A stretch of 64,000 nt of DNA from DASSSY01 sp035708205. GTDB taxonomy: Bacteria > Bacteroidota > Bacteroidia > Chitinophagales > Chitinophagaceae. The position numbers were made by a program, and so were the translations under genes. How positions within the stretch are numbered: position 1 is the stretch's first letter; each line of letters starts with the position of its first letter. The notes below the pieces were generated by a model. The model ran no database searches and was not told the DNA's origin. It saw only the letters and a list, made by a program, of their open reading frames with translations. Location of the stretch: NCBI GenBank assembly GCA_035708205.1, contig DASSSY010000004.1, positions 248,001 to 312,000 on the forward strand, read 5' to 3'. Below, one piece after another: positions 8,994 to 18,945 of the stretch.

Positions 8994-10271
8994 GTGTTTT
9001 ATCCCTCAAGGTTCCACACAATTGTTCGGCAGGCCGGCATGGTATTGCTCGCCTTCTTTTTTGCTTTTTTCCTGAACATTCAGGCGGCCATGGCACAGGA
9101 TGGTAAAGCGTTGTTTACAACGAATTGCGCCAGCTGTCATAATCCCGTTAAGGACGCGACGGGTCCGGCTTTGCAGGGTAAAAGCAAAGAAGTTCCCAGC
9201 CGTGAATGGATTTATAACTGGGTACATAATTCCTCTAAGGTCATTGCCAGCGGGGATAAATACGCCAACGACCTGTTTAATAAGTGGAACAGGGTCCCTA
9301 TGACGCATTTTCCTGATTTGACCACCAAGGAAATTGACGCCATTATTGACTATGTTGACAATTATAAAACACCTGCAGCGGCGCCAACGGCCACGCCGGC
9401 CGGAGGGCAGGCGCCTCAGTCTGACAATACCTGGTTGTATGCCGTATTGACCATTTTCCTGGCTTTGACGGTCTTGGTCCTGGCACGTGTCAACAAAACA
9501 CTGAAAAAAGTCTCTAACGATCAGGAGGGTATTCCGAATAAAAAGGATGTGCCTTTATTCCGCAATAAAGTTTTTATTGCCACTATGAGCCTGTTGCTTA
9601 TGGTGCTGGCCGGCTACTGGATTGTTAATGGTGCGGCGGAGACAGGAAGCCAGCAAAATTACATGCCCCGCCAGCCTATCTTCTTTTCTCACAGGGTGCA
9701 CGCGGGGGTTAACCAGATCAACTGCCAGTATTGCCACTCCGGAGCGGAGAAGAGCCGACAGGCCATGATCCCGTCCACTAATGTGTGTATGAACTGTCAT
9801 AAGCAGATCAGCGAATACACCGGCACTGAAAAGCTTTATACTTATGAAGGACAGCAGATTGACGGAACGGCCGAGATCCACAAACTGTATGACTATGCTG
9901 GCTGGGACTATAAGAATAAGAAATATAAGACGGATGCGCAAGGTAATATTGAGGCCAAACCAGTTGAATGGGTAAAGATTCATAATCTCCCGGACTTTGT
10001 TTACTTTAACCACTCCCAGCACGTTAAGGTTGGCCAGATCCAATGCCAGACCTGTCATGGCGAGATAACGGCAATGGATGAAGTGCGCCAGTTCGCACCT
10101 TTGAACATGGGGTGGTGCATCAATTGTCACCGTACAACCGATGTTCAGTTTACACAAAACGGCTATTACAGCATATTTGAAAAATATCAGGAAGAAATTA
10201 AAGAAGGCAAACGTAAGGGCGTGACGGAAGCTGAGCTGGGTGGTACGGAATGTGCGAAATGTCACTATTAA
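8994..10271 (+). CDS. actA: Alternative complex III subunit ActA with fused monohaem cytochrome c domain
   Basis: A 425-residue membrane-anchored multihaem cytochrome c with six CXXCH motifs: residues 45-49, 244-248, 265-269, 351-355, 375-379 and 420-424. The first sits in a small monohaem domain after the signal segment (about 17-34). Two hydrophobic helices (about 146-165 and 194-212) separate it from the pentahaem part that corresponds to ActA proper. ActA takes electrons inside the quinol:acceptor oxidoreductase ACIII, facing the periplasm. The start is GTG at 8994; an in-frame ATG at 9039 would also retain the signal segment and is a real alternative. It is the first gene of the respiratory operon. 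Confidence 0.9.
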   Translation: MFYPSRFHTIVRQAGMVLLAFFFAFFLNIQAAMAQDGKALFTTNCASCHNPVKDATGPALQGKSKEVPSREWIYNWVHNSSKVIASGDKYANDLFNKWNRVPMTHFPDLTTKEIDAIIDYVDNYKTPAAAPTATPAGGQAPQSDNTWLYAVLTIFLALTVLVLARVNKTLKKVSNDQEGIPNKKDVPLFRNKVFIATMSLLLMVLAGYWIVNGAAETGSQQNYMPRQPIFFSHRVHAGVNQINCQYCHSGAEKSRQAMIPSTNVCMNCHKQISEYTGTEKLYTYEGQQIDGTAEIHKLYDYAGWDYKNKKYKTDAQGNIEAKPVEWVKIHNLPDFVYFNHSQHVKVGQIQCQTCHGEITAMDEVRQFAPLNMGWCINCHRTTDVQFTQNGYYSIFEKYQEEIKEGKRKGVTEAELGGTECAKCHY

Positions 10272-10368
10272 TTTAACCCGAACAAAGAAAACAGAAAACT
10301 ATTATTTCACTGAAAAAGGTTAAGGCATAAGGATAATACCTTAGCAGATCAATTAACCCCTTAATAAT

Positions 10369-13300
10369 ATGGCTCACAAAAAATACTGGAAGGACTTAGA
10401 CGAGCACGCGCAGACACCGAGATACAAGAAGCTGGCAAATGATGAATTTCAGGAAGATCTACCTGTATTCAATCTCAGTGACAAATTATTGAATGCTAAG
10501 ACCCCCCGTCGTGACTTTTTGAAGTATGTCGGCTTTAGCACATTGGCGGCGACGGTCGCTGCAAGCTGTGAAATGCCCGTGCGTAACGCTATTCCTTATG
10601 CTATCAAACCGGATGATATCATTCAGCCGGGTGTTGCTGATTATTATGCCTCTACCTTTGTCGATAACGGCGAATGTCTTTCCGTTTTGGTAAAGACCCG
10701 CGACGGGCGTCCGATCCTGGTACAGGGCAACAAGATGTCGCCTATTTTCCAGGGCGGCTCTTCCGTGCATTCCGCGGCTTCTATTTTAAGTATTTACGAC
10801 AATGCCAGGTTGCGTCAGCCGCATGTTAACGGTAAGGCGGTCGATACGTTTACAAAAGTAGATGCCCCCATTAAAGAAGCTTTGGCCGCGGTCGGTTCCG
10901 GAATGGTTTACCTGGTAACGGGCACAATTGTGAGTCCTTCGGTTAAAGAAGTGATCAGCCGCTTCTTGGCCAAATACCCGACAGCAAAACATATTCAATA
11001 CGATCCGGTTTCTTATTCCGGTATGATATTGGCCAATGAGGCCTGCTATGGCAAACGTGCTCTTCCTTCTTATCATTTTGATAAGGCACAGACAATTTTC
11101 AGCTTAGGCGCCGATTTCCTGGGCTCATGGTTATCTCCGGTAGAATATGTGGCCGCTTATATGAAAAACCGTCGCGTAAAAGGCAGCGACGCCAAGAACG
11201 CGACCATGAGCAAACACTATCAGGTGGAAAGCATGCTGACCACTACCGGTGTAACGGCCGATGACCGTGCCACCTGCAAACCTTCCGAATACGGAAAAGT
11301 GGCCGGGGCTTTATACAACGCTATTAAAACCGGCGCGGCGCCATCTTTCCCGTCCGCGAAGCTGAACAAGATGATTGTCAGCGCCGCCGCAGACTTGAAA
11401 AAAGGCAATGGGTTGGTCGTTTGCGGTAGTAACGACGTTGCGGTGCAAACCATTATTAATGCTATCAATGACGCGATCGGGGCGAACGGCAACACCATTA
11501 ACTGGGCAGTGACCTCTAATTACAAGCAGGGGGTTGATACCGATATGGTGGGATTCGTCAATGATTTAAGCGCCGGCAAGGTGGGGGCAGCGATGTTCTA
11601 CAATGTGAACCCGGCTTACGATTATTATGACAGGAATGCCATTATCAGCGGATTGAAAAAAGTAAAGCTTTCAGTTTCCTTTAACGACCGCATGGATGAA
11701 ACGACCGAACTTTGTCAGTATGCCGTTCCCGACAACCATTGGTTGGAAAGTTGGGGCGACGCGGAACCGAAGTCCGGTTATTATAGTTTTATTCAGCCAA
11801 CCATCGCGCCTTTGTTTAAAACCCGCGCTTTTGGCGACAGCCTGATGCTGTGGGCAGGCGAAACCGAAACTTACCATGATGTATTCAGTAAGTTGTGGAT
11901 TTCTAAGTTAGGCGGTCAGTCTAATTTTGACAAAGCCCTTCAGGACGGTGTGGCACAGCCTGCCGAAATGGCTTTTGCCGGTGCTTCGTTCTCAGGAAAT
12001 GTGGCTGATGCTATTTCTAAAGCGACGGCAGCAAAGAGCGGCCAGTATGAGGTGGTGGTTTATGAATCCAACGCTATCGGGGCCGGCGGCGCCTGGAGCA
12101 ATAACCCATGGCTGCAGGAATTACCTGATCCCATCACAAAAGCTTGTTGGGATAACTATATCTGTATGTCTCCCAAGACTGCAAGAGAGCAATTTAATGC
12201 CCCCCTTAACGAGAATAATGAAGTAGAACAAAAGAATGCTTTATTGAAAGTTAAGGTCGGTAAGGAAGAGCTGGTTTTACCGATGGTTGTTGTTCCGGGT
12301 ATGAACAATAATGTTATTGCCATCGCCTTGGGTTACGGCCGTTCTAAGGGGGTTGGCCCGGCGGCTGACAATGTCGGCCGGAATGCTTATGGATTTGTAA
12401 GTTTTAACGGGCAAACATTCAGCTACAGCGCTCCGGTTGAAATTACTAACGCCGGCGGGCTTTATCCTTTGGCGATTACCCAGACACACATGAGTACGGA
12501 AAAACGCCCGGTTATTCATGAGTTTACTTTAGAAGAATTTAAAAAGAACCCTTACGAGCTGACTGAAGAACGTAAGGAAGAAGTGGGTAAATTTGCAGAT
12601 CTGCCCTGGAAAGAAGGCGCTTATCATGGCCATGAGAATCCCGAAGCGGATTTCGATATGGAGGGTTTCCGCAAGAATGGAACCTTATATCCGGATCATC
12701 CCATGCCGGGCATTCACTGGGGTATGTCTATTGACCTGAATGCCTGTACCGGTTGCGCGGCTTGCGTCATTGCCTGCCAGTCTGAAAACAATGTTTCCGT
12801 TGTCGGAAAGGACCAGGTATTGGAAATGCATGATATGGCCTGGTTACGCATCGACCGTTATTTCAGCGGCAACCCCGACGATCCGGATAGCATACAGGCG
12901 ACGTTCCAGCCGATGATGTGTCAGCATTGTGATAACGCTCCCTGTGAAAACGTTTGCCCGGTATCTGCTACCAACCACAGCAGCGAAGGGTTGAACCAAA
13001 TGGCTTATAACCGTTGTATCGGCACTAAATATTGTGCCAACAACTGTCCGTTCAAGGTCCGTCGCTTCAACTGGTTTGATTGGAACGGTGCCGATTGCTT
13101 TGATGACAATCAGTTTGAAGATTACAAACGCGATGATATCAATTCCGATCTGACCAGGATGGCGCTTAACCCAGATGTTACGGTAAGAAGCCGCGGGGTC
13201 ATGGAGAAATGTTCTTTATGTGTTCAGCGTCTTCAGGATGCTAAATTAGTGGCTAAGAAAGCCGGGCATCCGTTGAAAGACGGCATGGCGAAAACGGCCT

Positions 13301-13521
13301 GCCAGGTAGCCTGCGCTTCAGATGCCATTACTTTTGGTAACGTGAACGACCATGAGAGCGAAATTTATAAATTACGTCATGTCGATAATAAGGAGCGTGT
13401 GTTTTATGTTTTGGAAGAATTGCACGTATTGCCTAACGTGAATTACCTGTCAAGGATCAGGAATACGGGAGAAGTCGTTATGGGTACGGCAGATGACGGC
13501 ATTTATAATCAACATATTTAA
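10369..13521 (+). CDS. actB: Alternative complex III iron-sulfur / molybdopterin-like subunit ActB
   Basis: A 1050-residue fusion of a molybdopterin-oxidoreductase-like half (about 75-720) and a ferredoxin-like half (about 780-1030), the B1-B2 arrangement of ActB. A twin-arginine-type motif RRDFLK at 47-52, then a hydrophobic stretch ending in Cys67, suggests export and possibly lipid anchoring. Four cysteine groups for iron-sulfur clusters begin near residues 792 (CTGCAACVIAC), 850 (CQHCDNAPCENVC), 883 (CIGTKYCANNC) and 948 (CSLC, completed by CQVAC). In this family the first half lacks the molybdenum cofactor; this is known of the family, not proven here. It lies 97 bases after actA in the same operon. 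Confidence 0.95.
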   Translation: MAHKKYWKDLDEHAQTPRYKKLANDEFQEDLPVFNLSDKLLNAKTPRRDFLKYVGFSTLAATVAASCEMPVRNAIPYAIKPDDIIQPGVADYYASTFVDNGECLSVLVKTRDGRPILVQGNKMSPIFQGGSSVHSAASILSIYDNARLRQPHVNGKAVDTFTKVDAPIKEALAAVGSGMVYLVTGTIVSPSVKEVISRFLAKYPTAKHIQYDPVSYSGMILANEACYGKRALPSYHFDKAQTIFSLGADFLGSWLSPVEYVAAYMKNRRVKGSDAKNATMSKHYQVESMLTTTGVTADDRATCKPSEYGKVAGALYNAIKTGAAPSFPSAKLNKMIVSAAADLKKGNGLVVCGSNDVAVQTIINAINDAIGANGNTINWAVTSNYKQGVDTDMVGFVNDLSAGKVGAAMFYNVNPAYDYYDRNAIISGLKKVKLSVSFNDRMDETTELCQYAVPDNHWLESWGDAEPKSGYYSFIQPTIAPLFKTRAFGDSLMLWAGETETYHDVFSKLWISKLGGQSNFDKALQDGVAQPAEMAFAGASFSGNVADAISKATAAKSGQYEVVVYESNAIGAGGAWSNNPWLQELPDPITKACWDNYICMSPKTAREQFNAPLNENNEVEQKNALLKVKVGKEELVLPMVVVPGMNNNVIAIALGYGRSKGVGPAADNVGRNAYGFVSFNGQTFSYSAPVEITNAGGLYPLAITQTHMSTEKRPVIHEFTLEEFKKNPYELTEERKEEVGKFADLPWKEGAYHGHENPEADFDMEGFRKNGTLYPDHPMPGIHWGMSIDLNACTGCAACVIACQSENNVSVVGKDQVLEMHDMAWLRIDRYFSGNPDDPDSIQATFQPMMCQHCDNAPCENVCPVSATNHSSEGLNQMAYNRCIGTKYCANNCPFKVRRFNWFDWNGADCFDDNQFEDYKRDDINSDLTRMALNPDVTVRSRGVMEKCSLCVQRLQDAKLVAKKAGHPLKDGMAKTACQVACASDAITFGNVNDHESEIYKLRHVDNKERVFYVLEELHVLPNVNYLSRIRNTGEVVMGTADDGIYNQHI

Positions 13522-13589
13522 TTGAATACTTGTTGACTGTTGAACAAACACGGAAAGAATAAATTTTTTATTTAGAATTTTTTAAAGAC

Positions 13590-15029
13590 ATGCATTTAAA
13601 ATACGAATCATTTGTCCGGGAGCCGTTAATCAAAGGCAATAAAGATTACCATCAGGTAACCGAGGATATCTGCCGGCCAATTGAACGGAAACCAACCAGA
13701 TTATGGTATGCCGCATTGATGTTTTCGGTGATTTTGCTATTGTTTGGCGTATTTTCTGTTTATTGGGAAGTGTATTGGGGTATTGGTGTCTGGGGTGTGA
13801 ACAGGACTATTGACTGGGGTTGGGATATTACCAACTTTGTATGGTGGGTAGGTATCGGTCACGCCGGTACATTGATCTCGGCCATCCTGTTATTGTTCCG
13901 GCAGGGCTGGCGTACCGGGGTAAACCGTGCGGCTGAAGCCATGACCATCTTTGCGGTAATGTGCGCGGGCATGTTCCCCGTATTGCACATGGGACGCGTT
14001 TGGGATGGTTTCTTTATCCTGCCTTACCCGAACACCCGCGGCCCTGTATGGCCCAACTTTAACTCGCCTCTGCTTTGGGACGTATTTGCCGTGTCGACTT
14101 ACTTTACCGTATCCTTATTATTCTGGTACGCCGGCCTGATTCCTGATTTTGCAACCATTCGTGACCGCGCCAGGATCAAATGGCGCAAAAGGTTTTACGG
14201 TATTTTATCTTTCGGCTGGACAGGCACTGCTAAAAACTGGCAGCGTTTTGAAGCTTTATCTTTGGTATTGGCGGGTCTGGCTACGCCGCTGGTGCTTTCC
14301 GTACACACTATAGTATCTATGGACTTTGCGACCTCCGTTATTCCCGGGTGGCATACGACGATCTTCCCGCCTTATTTTGTCGCAGGCGCTATCTTCTCCG
14401 GTTTCGCGATGGTAAATACCCTGTTGGTATTGGTACGCAAAATGTTCCGTTTGGAAGAATATGTTACTTTGGGTCATATTGAAGCCATGAACAAGGTAAT
14501 TGTCCTTACCGGCTCAATTGTAGGGGTAGCCTATTTGTCAGAGTTGTTTATCGCGTTTTACAGTGGCGATATCTATGAAGCCGGCCAGTTTCACTGGCGT
14601 ATCTTAGGACCTTTCTGGTGGAGTTGGTTCTTGCAGATGCTTTGTAACGTCGTATCGCCCCAGTTCTTCTGGTTTAAGAGGGTGCGCCGTAACATTGTGT
14701 TTACTTTCCTGATTTCCATCGTGGTCAATATCGGTATGTGGTTCGAGCGCTTCGTGATTATCGTAAGCTCATTATATCGTGACTTCCTGCCGTCAAGCTG
14801 GGCGTATTATAGCCCCCGCTGGACAGAATTGGGTTTCTATATCGGAACTTTTGGTTTATTCTTTACCTGTTTTTTATTGTTCGCCAAATTCTTCCCGGTG
14901 ATCGCCATTCACGAGATCAAATTTACATTGAAGACTTCAGGTGATAACTATAAGCGCGCCATGCAGGATTTGACGGAGAAAACACCGGATGAATTTTTGT
15001 TACAGGCAGAAGAAGCGCATGCGCATTAA
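13590..15029 (+). CDS. actC: Alternative complex III quinol-binding membrane subunit ActC (NrfD-like)
   Basis: A 479-residue polytopic membrane protein of the NrfD/PsrC family with about ten hydrophobic helices. Characteristic segments include WWVGIGHAGTLISAILLLF, HMGRVWDGFFILPYPN and SVHTIVSMDFATSVIPGWH. ActC is one of the two quinol-side membrane subunits of ACIII. The 69-base gap from actB and the fixed order ActB-ActC-ActD support the call strongly. The His-rich C-terminus (EEAHAH) is cytoplasmic by prediction. Confidence 0.95.
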   Translation: MHLKYESFVREPLIKGNKDYHQVTEDICRPIERKPTRLWYAALMFSVILLLFGVFSVYWEVYWGIGVWGVNRTIDWGWDITNFVWWVGIGHAGTLISAILLLFRQGWRTGVNRAAEAMTIFAVMCAGMFPVLHMGRVWDGFFILPYPNTRGPVWPNFNSPLLWDVFAVSTYFTVSLLFWYAGLIPDFATIRDRARIKWRKRFYGILSFGWTGTAKNWQRFEALSLVLAGLATPLVLSVHTIVSMDFATSVIPGWHTTIFPPYFVAGAIFSGFAMVNTLLVLVRKMFRLEEYVTLGHIEAMNKVIVLTGSIVGVAYLSELFIAFYSGDIYEAGQFHWRILGPFWWSWFLQMLCNVVSPQFFWFKRVRRNIVFTFLISIVVNIGMWFERFVIIVSSLYRDFLPSSWAYYSPRWTELGFYIGTFGLFFTCFLLFAKFFPVIAIHEIKFTLKTSGDNYKRAMQDLTEKTPDEFLLQAEEAHAH

Positions 15030-15077
15030 TTCGAAACGTTGAAAAATATTAATAATAACACTTAATTTTAAGATATA

Positions 15078-15656
15078 ATGTCCGTAAAAAAATATGCCAT
15101 TGCTTGTTATGATGACGAAGCGACCTTATTTCCGGCCGTGAAAAAAGTTCGCCACAGCGGATACAAGCTACATGACGTTTATACGCCATTTGCCGTTCAT
15201 GGCTTAGATCAGGAATTGGGATTGAAAGAAACTGACCTGCATATTGCCGGCTTCATCTTCGGTATCCTGGGTACTGCAACAGCCCTCGGCTTTATGACCT
15301 GGATATTTACTACTGATTGGCCGATCAATTACGGCGGTAAGCCTTTTTTCTCTTTACCGGCGTTCATTCCGATCACATTTGAATTAACCGTATTGTTCTC
15401 TGCTGTTGGCATGACATTGACCTATTGCTATCTGAACCAGATCATGCCGGGCGTGAAAAAGCACCTTTTTCACCCGCGCCAGACCGATGATTATTTTGTT
15501 ATCGCGATCGAGATCACGGATCCCGGCAGCGAATTGGAGATTGTTGACTTTCTGAAAATGACCGGTGCCATTGAAACCGATGTTCAGGTAGCAGAGAACG
15601 GCTGGTGGTATGGCTGGTGGGATAAGGAAGAGGATTATCAGAAACAAATTGCATAA
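15078..15656 (+). CDS. actD: Alternative complex III subunit ActD (DUF3341)
   Basis: A 192-residue protein with an N-terminal soluble part (YDDEATLFPAVKKVRHSGY, then DVYTPFAVHGLD) and two transmembrane helices (about 58-78 and 98-122). This is the layout of DUF3341 / ActD. ActD is a small membrane subunit of ACIII without cofactors. It follows actC by 48 bases and precedes actE by about 50. Confidence 0.93.
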   Translation: MSVKKYAIACYDDEATLFPAVKKVRHSGYKLHDVYTPFAVHGLDQELGLKETDLHIAGFIFGILGTATALGFMTWIFTTDWPINYGGKPFFSLPAFIPITFELTVLFSAVGMTLTYCYLNQIMPGVKKHLFHPRQTDDYFVIAIEITDPGSELEIVDFLKMTGAIETDVQVAENGWWYGWWDKEEDYQKQIA

Positions 15657-15703
15657 TTATTGTTTAGAATTTAGGCTTAAAGCCTGTGCTGAATAAAACC
15701 AAC

Positions 15704-16396
15704 ATGAAGAAAAAATATTTAGTTACCTTAGTTATCGCAGGCGCTGCTTTCTTTGCTGCTTGCAACAGTGGTGGTATTCGACGCAACCCGGGACGTATTT
15801 ATGCGCCGGATATGCAATATTCCCGGGCCTATGACGCCTATACCAAAAACCCGGTAACGCCCAATGGCTTGACAAGCCAGTTGCCCGTGCCCGGCACTAT
15901 TGCAAGGAGCCAGGCATTGCCTAAGCATTTGGTGGAATCGGATACCGCCGGCTATAAGGCGTTGACATTTCCCAAGAAATATTCTGCCGCCGAATTAGAT
16001 GAAGGGAAACGCCTGTTCGACATTTACTGTGCTATTTGCCATGGTGAAGCCTTAGATGGTCAGGGGCCTTTATTTAAGAGCGGCAAGTTTGCTTCGATGC
16101 CGGCTAATTTGGTTTCAGGTGACTATTATTTGAACCTGGCCCCCGGAATGATCTATCACACCATTGAGTATGGTAAGAACATGATGGGGTCTTATTACAG
16201 CCAATTGGACGAGCAGCAACGCTGGGAAGTTATCGCGTACATTAAAAAAACTCAGAATGATAAAAAAGGCGTGGCATTTGCCTATGAGCTAAAGGCCGAC
16301 AGCACCGCTACAGCGCCGAGCCCTGCCGCCACGGACAGCAATAGCAGCGCCACGGCGAACGCGGATAAATCAACCGTTGCAAAGACAAAGAGTTAA
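15704..16396 (+). CDS. actE: Alternative complex III monohaem cytochrome c lipoprotein ActE
   Basis: A lipoprotein signal (MKKKYLVTLVIAGAAFFAAC, lipobox FAAC) is followed by a cytochrome c domain with one haem motif CAICH at residues 109-113. The likely Met ligand lies in a later GKNMMGSY segment. The C-terminal 35 residues are a Ser/Thr/Ala-rich tail. A GTG at 15686 would add six residues, but the ATG at 15704 gives a textbook lipoprotein signal and is preferred. ActE passes electrons from ActA towards the oxidase on the periplasmic face. Confidence 0.92.
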   Translation: MKKKYLVTLVIAGAAFFAACNSGGIRRNPGRIYAPDMQYSRAYDAYTKNPVTPNGLTSQLPVPGTIARSQALPKHLVESDTAGYKALTFPKKYSAAELDEGKRLFDIYCAICHGEALDGQGPLFKSGKFASMPANLVSGDYYLNLAPGMIYHTIEYGKNMMGSYYSQLDEQQRWEVIAYIKKTQNDKKGVAFAYELKADSTATAPSPAATDSNSSATANADKSTVAKTKS

Positions 16397-16475
16397 TGAT
16401 TAAAAATACAGAGGCTTATTTAAATCTCTAATACAATAATTTATTATTACAGCCATTTGGCCAAGATTTGATATT

Positions 16476-17675
16476 ATGATTACAGAACGTTTTGAAATTC
16501 CGGGTCGATTAAAAACTACCGGCATGGTATTGCTCCTTATCGGCATCCTGACGCTCATCGTTGGAGGCATTACTCTTCTTGGAGGAGATACGGTTGCGCA
16601 ATCACGCTTTTGGGTAGCTTTATTATTAGACAGTCTTTATTTCCTTTTTCTTGCGGTAATTTCCGTGTTTATTTTGGCTGCTGCCGGTTTGGCACAAGGA
16701 GGCTGGATTACCGCTTACCGCCGGATTCCCGAAGCTATTGGGGCCAATACCTGGGTGTTCGGCCTTATTGCTTTAGTGGTCATGTTTTGCTGCATCTTTG
16801 TGGCCAAAACCCCGATTTATGAATGGGTGGGAGGCTTGCATCATTCCACGGCCACTAAGGACTTCCTGTTGAACCCTACGGCATTCAGCATTTTCAGCAT
16901 TATCTTCATTGGTGGCTGGGCTTGGTTTGGCGTCAAGTTCCGCAACATGTCCCTTAAAGAGGACACGGCACCGAGAAATACAACCAAGATTTATTGGAAA
17001 ATGGTAACGTTGTCCGGGGGATTCATGGTGCTTTTTGCTTTGTCTATGATGAGCATCGGTCCCTGGATGTGGATCATGAGCCTGGAACCGCATTGGTTCT
17101 CTACCCTGTTTAGCTGGTATGTCTTTAGCTCCGCTTTTGTATCGGGCATGGCTTTGATCCTGTTATTCGTGGTTTATGTGAAGAATGCCGGGTATCTGGC
17201 CTTTGTCAATAAGGAGCACATGCACGATTTGGGTAAGTTCCTGTTTGCTTTCAGCATCTTCTGGACGTACTTGTGGTTTGCCCAGTATCTGTTGATCTGG
17301 TATGGTAACGTGCCTACGGAAACTACTTATTTCAAAATGCGTCAGCAGGGTCCTTATGGTTTCTTTTTTTACGCTGCCATCATTTTGAACTTTGTTTTGC
17401 CGATCCTGGTCCTGATGACCCGTCCCAGCAAAAGGAATTATTTCACAATTGTGTTTATGGCGGTGTTGATTTTATTCGGCCATTGGGTTGATTTTTATGT
17501 GATGATCGTGCCGGGTGTCATGAAAGGCAACTGGTCCTTAAGCTGGTTTGAAATTGGCCTGACTTTGGGCTTTATCGGATTGATGATTACTTTAGTAAGC
17601 CGTACTTTAACGAAAGCTAACCTGATCCCTGTTAATAATCCTTTCCTGAAAGAAGCGATCGTTCATATCAGTTAA
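16476..17675 (+). CDS. actF: Alternative complex III membrane subunit ActF
   Basis: A 399-residue integral membrane protein with about ten helices, distantly related to NrfD/ActC. PWMWIMSLEPHWFSTLFSWY is typical of ActF. ActF pairs with ActC in the membrane core of ACIII and has been proposed to take part in proton movement. The 79-base gap after actE and the downstream oxidase genes fix its place in the operon. Confidence 0.93.
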   Translation: MITERFEIPGRLKTTGMVLLLIGILTLIVGGITLLGGDTVAQSRFWVALLLDSLYFLFLAVISVFILAAAGLAQGGWITAYRRIPEAIGANTWVFGLIALVVMFCCIFVAKTPIYEWVGGLHHSTATKDFLLNPTAFSIFSIIFIGGWAWFGVKFRNMSLKEDTAPRNTTKIYWKMVTLSGGFMVLFALSMMSIGPWMWIMSLEPHWFSTLFSWYVFSSAFVSGMALILLFVVYVKNAGYLAFVNKEHMHDLGKFLFAFSIFWTYLWFAQYLLIWYGNVPTETTYFKMRQQGPYGFFFYAAIILNFVLPILVLMTRPSKRNYFTIVFMAVLILFGHWVDFYVMIVPGVMKGNWSLSWFEIGLTLGFIGLMITLVSRTLTKANLIPVNNPFLKEAIVHIS

Positions 17676-17784
17676 TTTGGAAATTTTGGTTTAAGGATTT
17701 CTGGTCCTTTCCGAATGGAATTGAAAAGTGTAAATTTTTAATAAAAGTCCTTGTAAGAGGAATCGAAGTAAAAACAAATATAGC

Positions 17785-18834
17785 ATGTCGGGAATAATTA
17801 TAACCGCTTTAGTCATTTTGGCTTTCATCGTGATTTATCAAATTGCGAGTGCGAATGAATTGGCCAACGCCCTTCGCCATGACGAAGCAGAGCTTCAGGA
17901 AAAGAATAATAAGCTCATGGCCTGGATTATGGCAATTGTCTTTATTTTAGGATTGCTGGGTATTTACCTGTGTGATGTTTATATGAAGCCGCTGATGTTG
18001 CCGGTTTCCGCTTCAGAGCAAGGTGTTGGCATTGACTGGATGAGCAACCTGACTTTAGGAATTTTAGCCATTGCCTTCTTTATTACACAGTTTATGTTGT
18101 TCTACTTTGTTTTCCGGTTCAAAGGAAAGAAAAACAGGACAGCTCATTATTACCCGCACAATAACCGCCTGGAAATTATGTGGACGACTATTCCGGCGAT
18201 CGTCCTGGCTATTTTGATCGTGATGGGGCTTAAAGACTGGTTTAAGATTACCAGCCCGGCACCCAAGAACGCCATGACCGTTGAGATTGTCGGTAAGCAA
18301 TTTAACTGGGTTATTCATTACCCCGGTCCTGATGGTATTTTGGGAAAACGTGACTTCCGTTTGATCAATGATGCGACTAATGTTTTGGGCTTGGATTGGA
18401 ATGACCCCGCCAGCCACGACGATATTATTATTGAAAACGGGGAAATGCACGTTGTTAAAGGAGTGCCCGTTAATCTGGTCATTAATTCCAGGGATGTCAT
18501 TCATGATGTTGGCTTGCCCTATTTCCGTATGAAAATGGATGCCGTGCCCGGCATTACGACAAACTTATGGTTTACGCCAACCATTACCACAGAAGATATG
18601 AAGGCGAAAACCGGTAACCCTGATTTCGTATATGAAATCGCGTGCGATCAGTTGTGCGGCAGCGGGCACTATTCCATGAGAGGAACTGTTGTGGTGGAAA
18701 ACCAAATTGATTTTAATACCTGGCTGGCCGGAAAGAAATCTTATTATGCCCTACAGCATGAATCGGACAATGCCGCTCCCCAGTCGGATAGTACAGAAGC
18801 CGCCCCAAAGGTGGCTGTAGCGGTGACGCCTTAA
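17785..18834 (+). CDS. coxB: Cytochrome c oxidase subunit II
   Basis: 349 residues. An N-terminal helix (about 1-22) and two further hydrophobic segments (about 47-66 and 90-112) precede a periplasmic cupredoxin domain. The binuclear Cu-A site is visible: C287, C291, H295 and M298 in CDQLCGSGHYSM, plus an upstream His in VIHDVGLP near residue 239. The usual Glu between the two cysteines is Gln here. The additional N-terminal helix and the Pro/Ala-rich C-terminal tail are typical of Bacteroidetes CoxB. It lies 109 bases after actF. Confidence 0.95.
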   Translation: MSGIIITALVILAFIVIYQIASANELANALRHDEAELQEKNNKLMAWIMAIVFILGLLGIYLCDVYMKPLMLPVSASEQGVGIDWMSNLTLGILAIAFFITQFMLFYFVFRFKGKKNRTAHYYPHNNRLEIMWTTIPAIVLAILIVMGLKDWFKITSPAPKNAMTVEIVGKQFNWVIHYPGPDGILGKRDFRLINDATNVLGLDWNDPASHDDIIIENGEMHVVKGVPVNLVINSRDVIHDVGLPYFRMKMDAVPGITTNLWFTPTITTEDMKAKTGNPDFVYEIACDQLCGSGHYSMRGTVVVENQIDFNTWLAGKKSYYALQHESDNAAPQSDSTEAAPKVAVAVTP

Positions 18835-18945
18835 CGTTAAATTGAAGCCGATCATCATTTTTTTAATTAATTTTGACTTTTGCTGAACAACAGCATTTTA
18901 ATATCATTCCACAATCCTCAAACCGGATTTTAAAGAAAAATAATC

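Noticed and set aside
9555..10265. Long minus-strand open frame (236 codons) opposite actA
   Set aside because: It is antisense to the haem-binding region of actA, which has clear CXXCH motifs, and lacks any family signal of its own.
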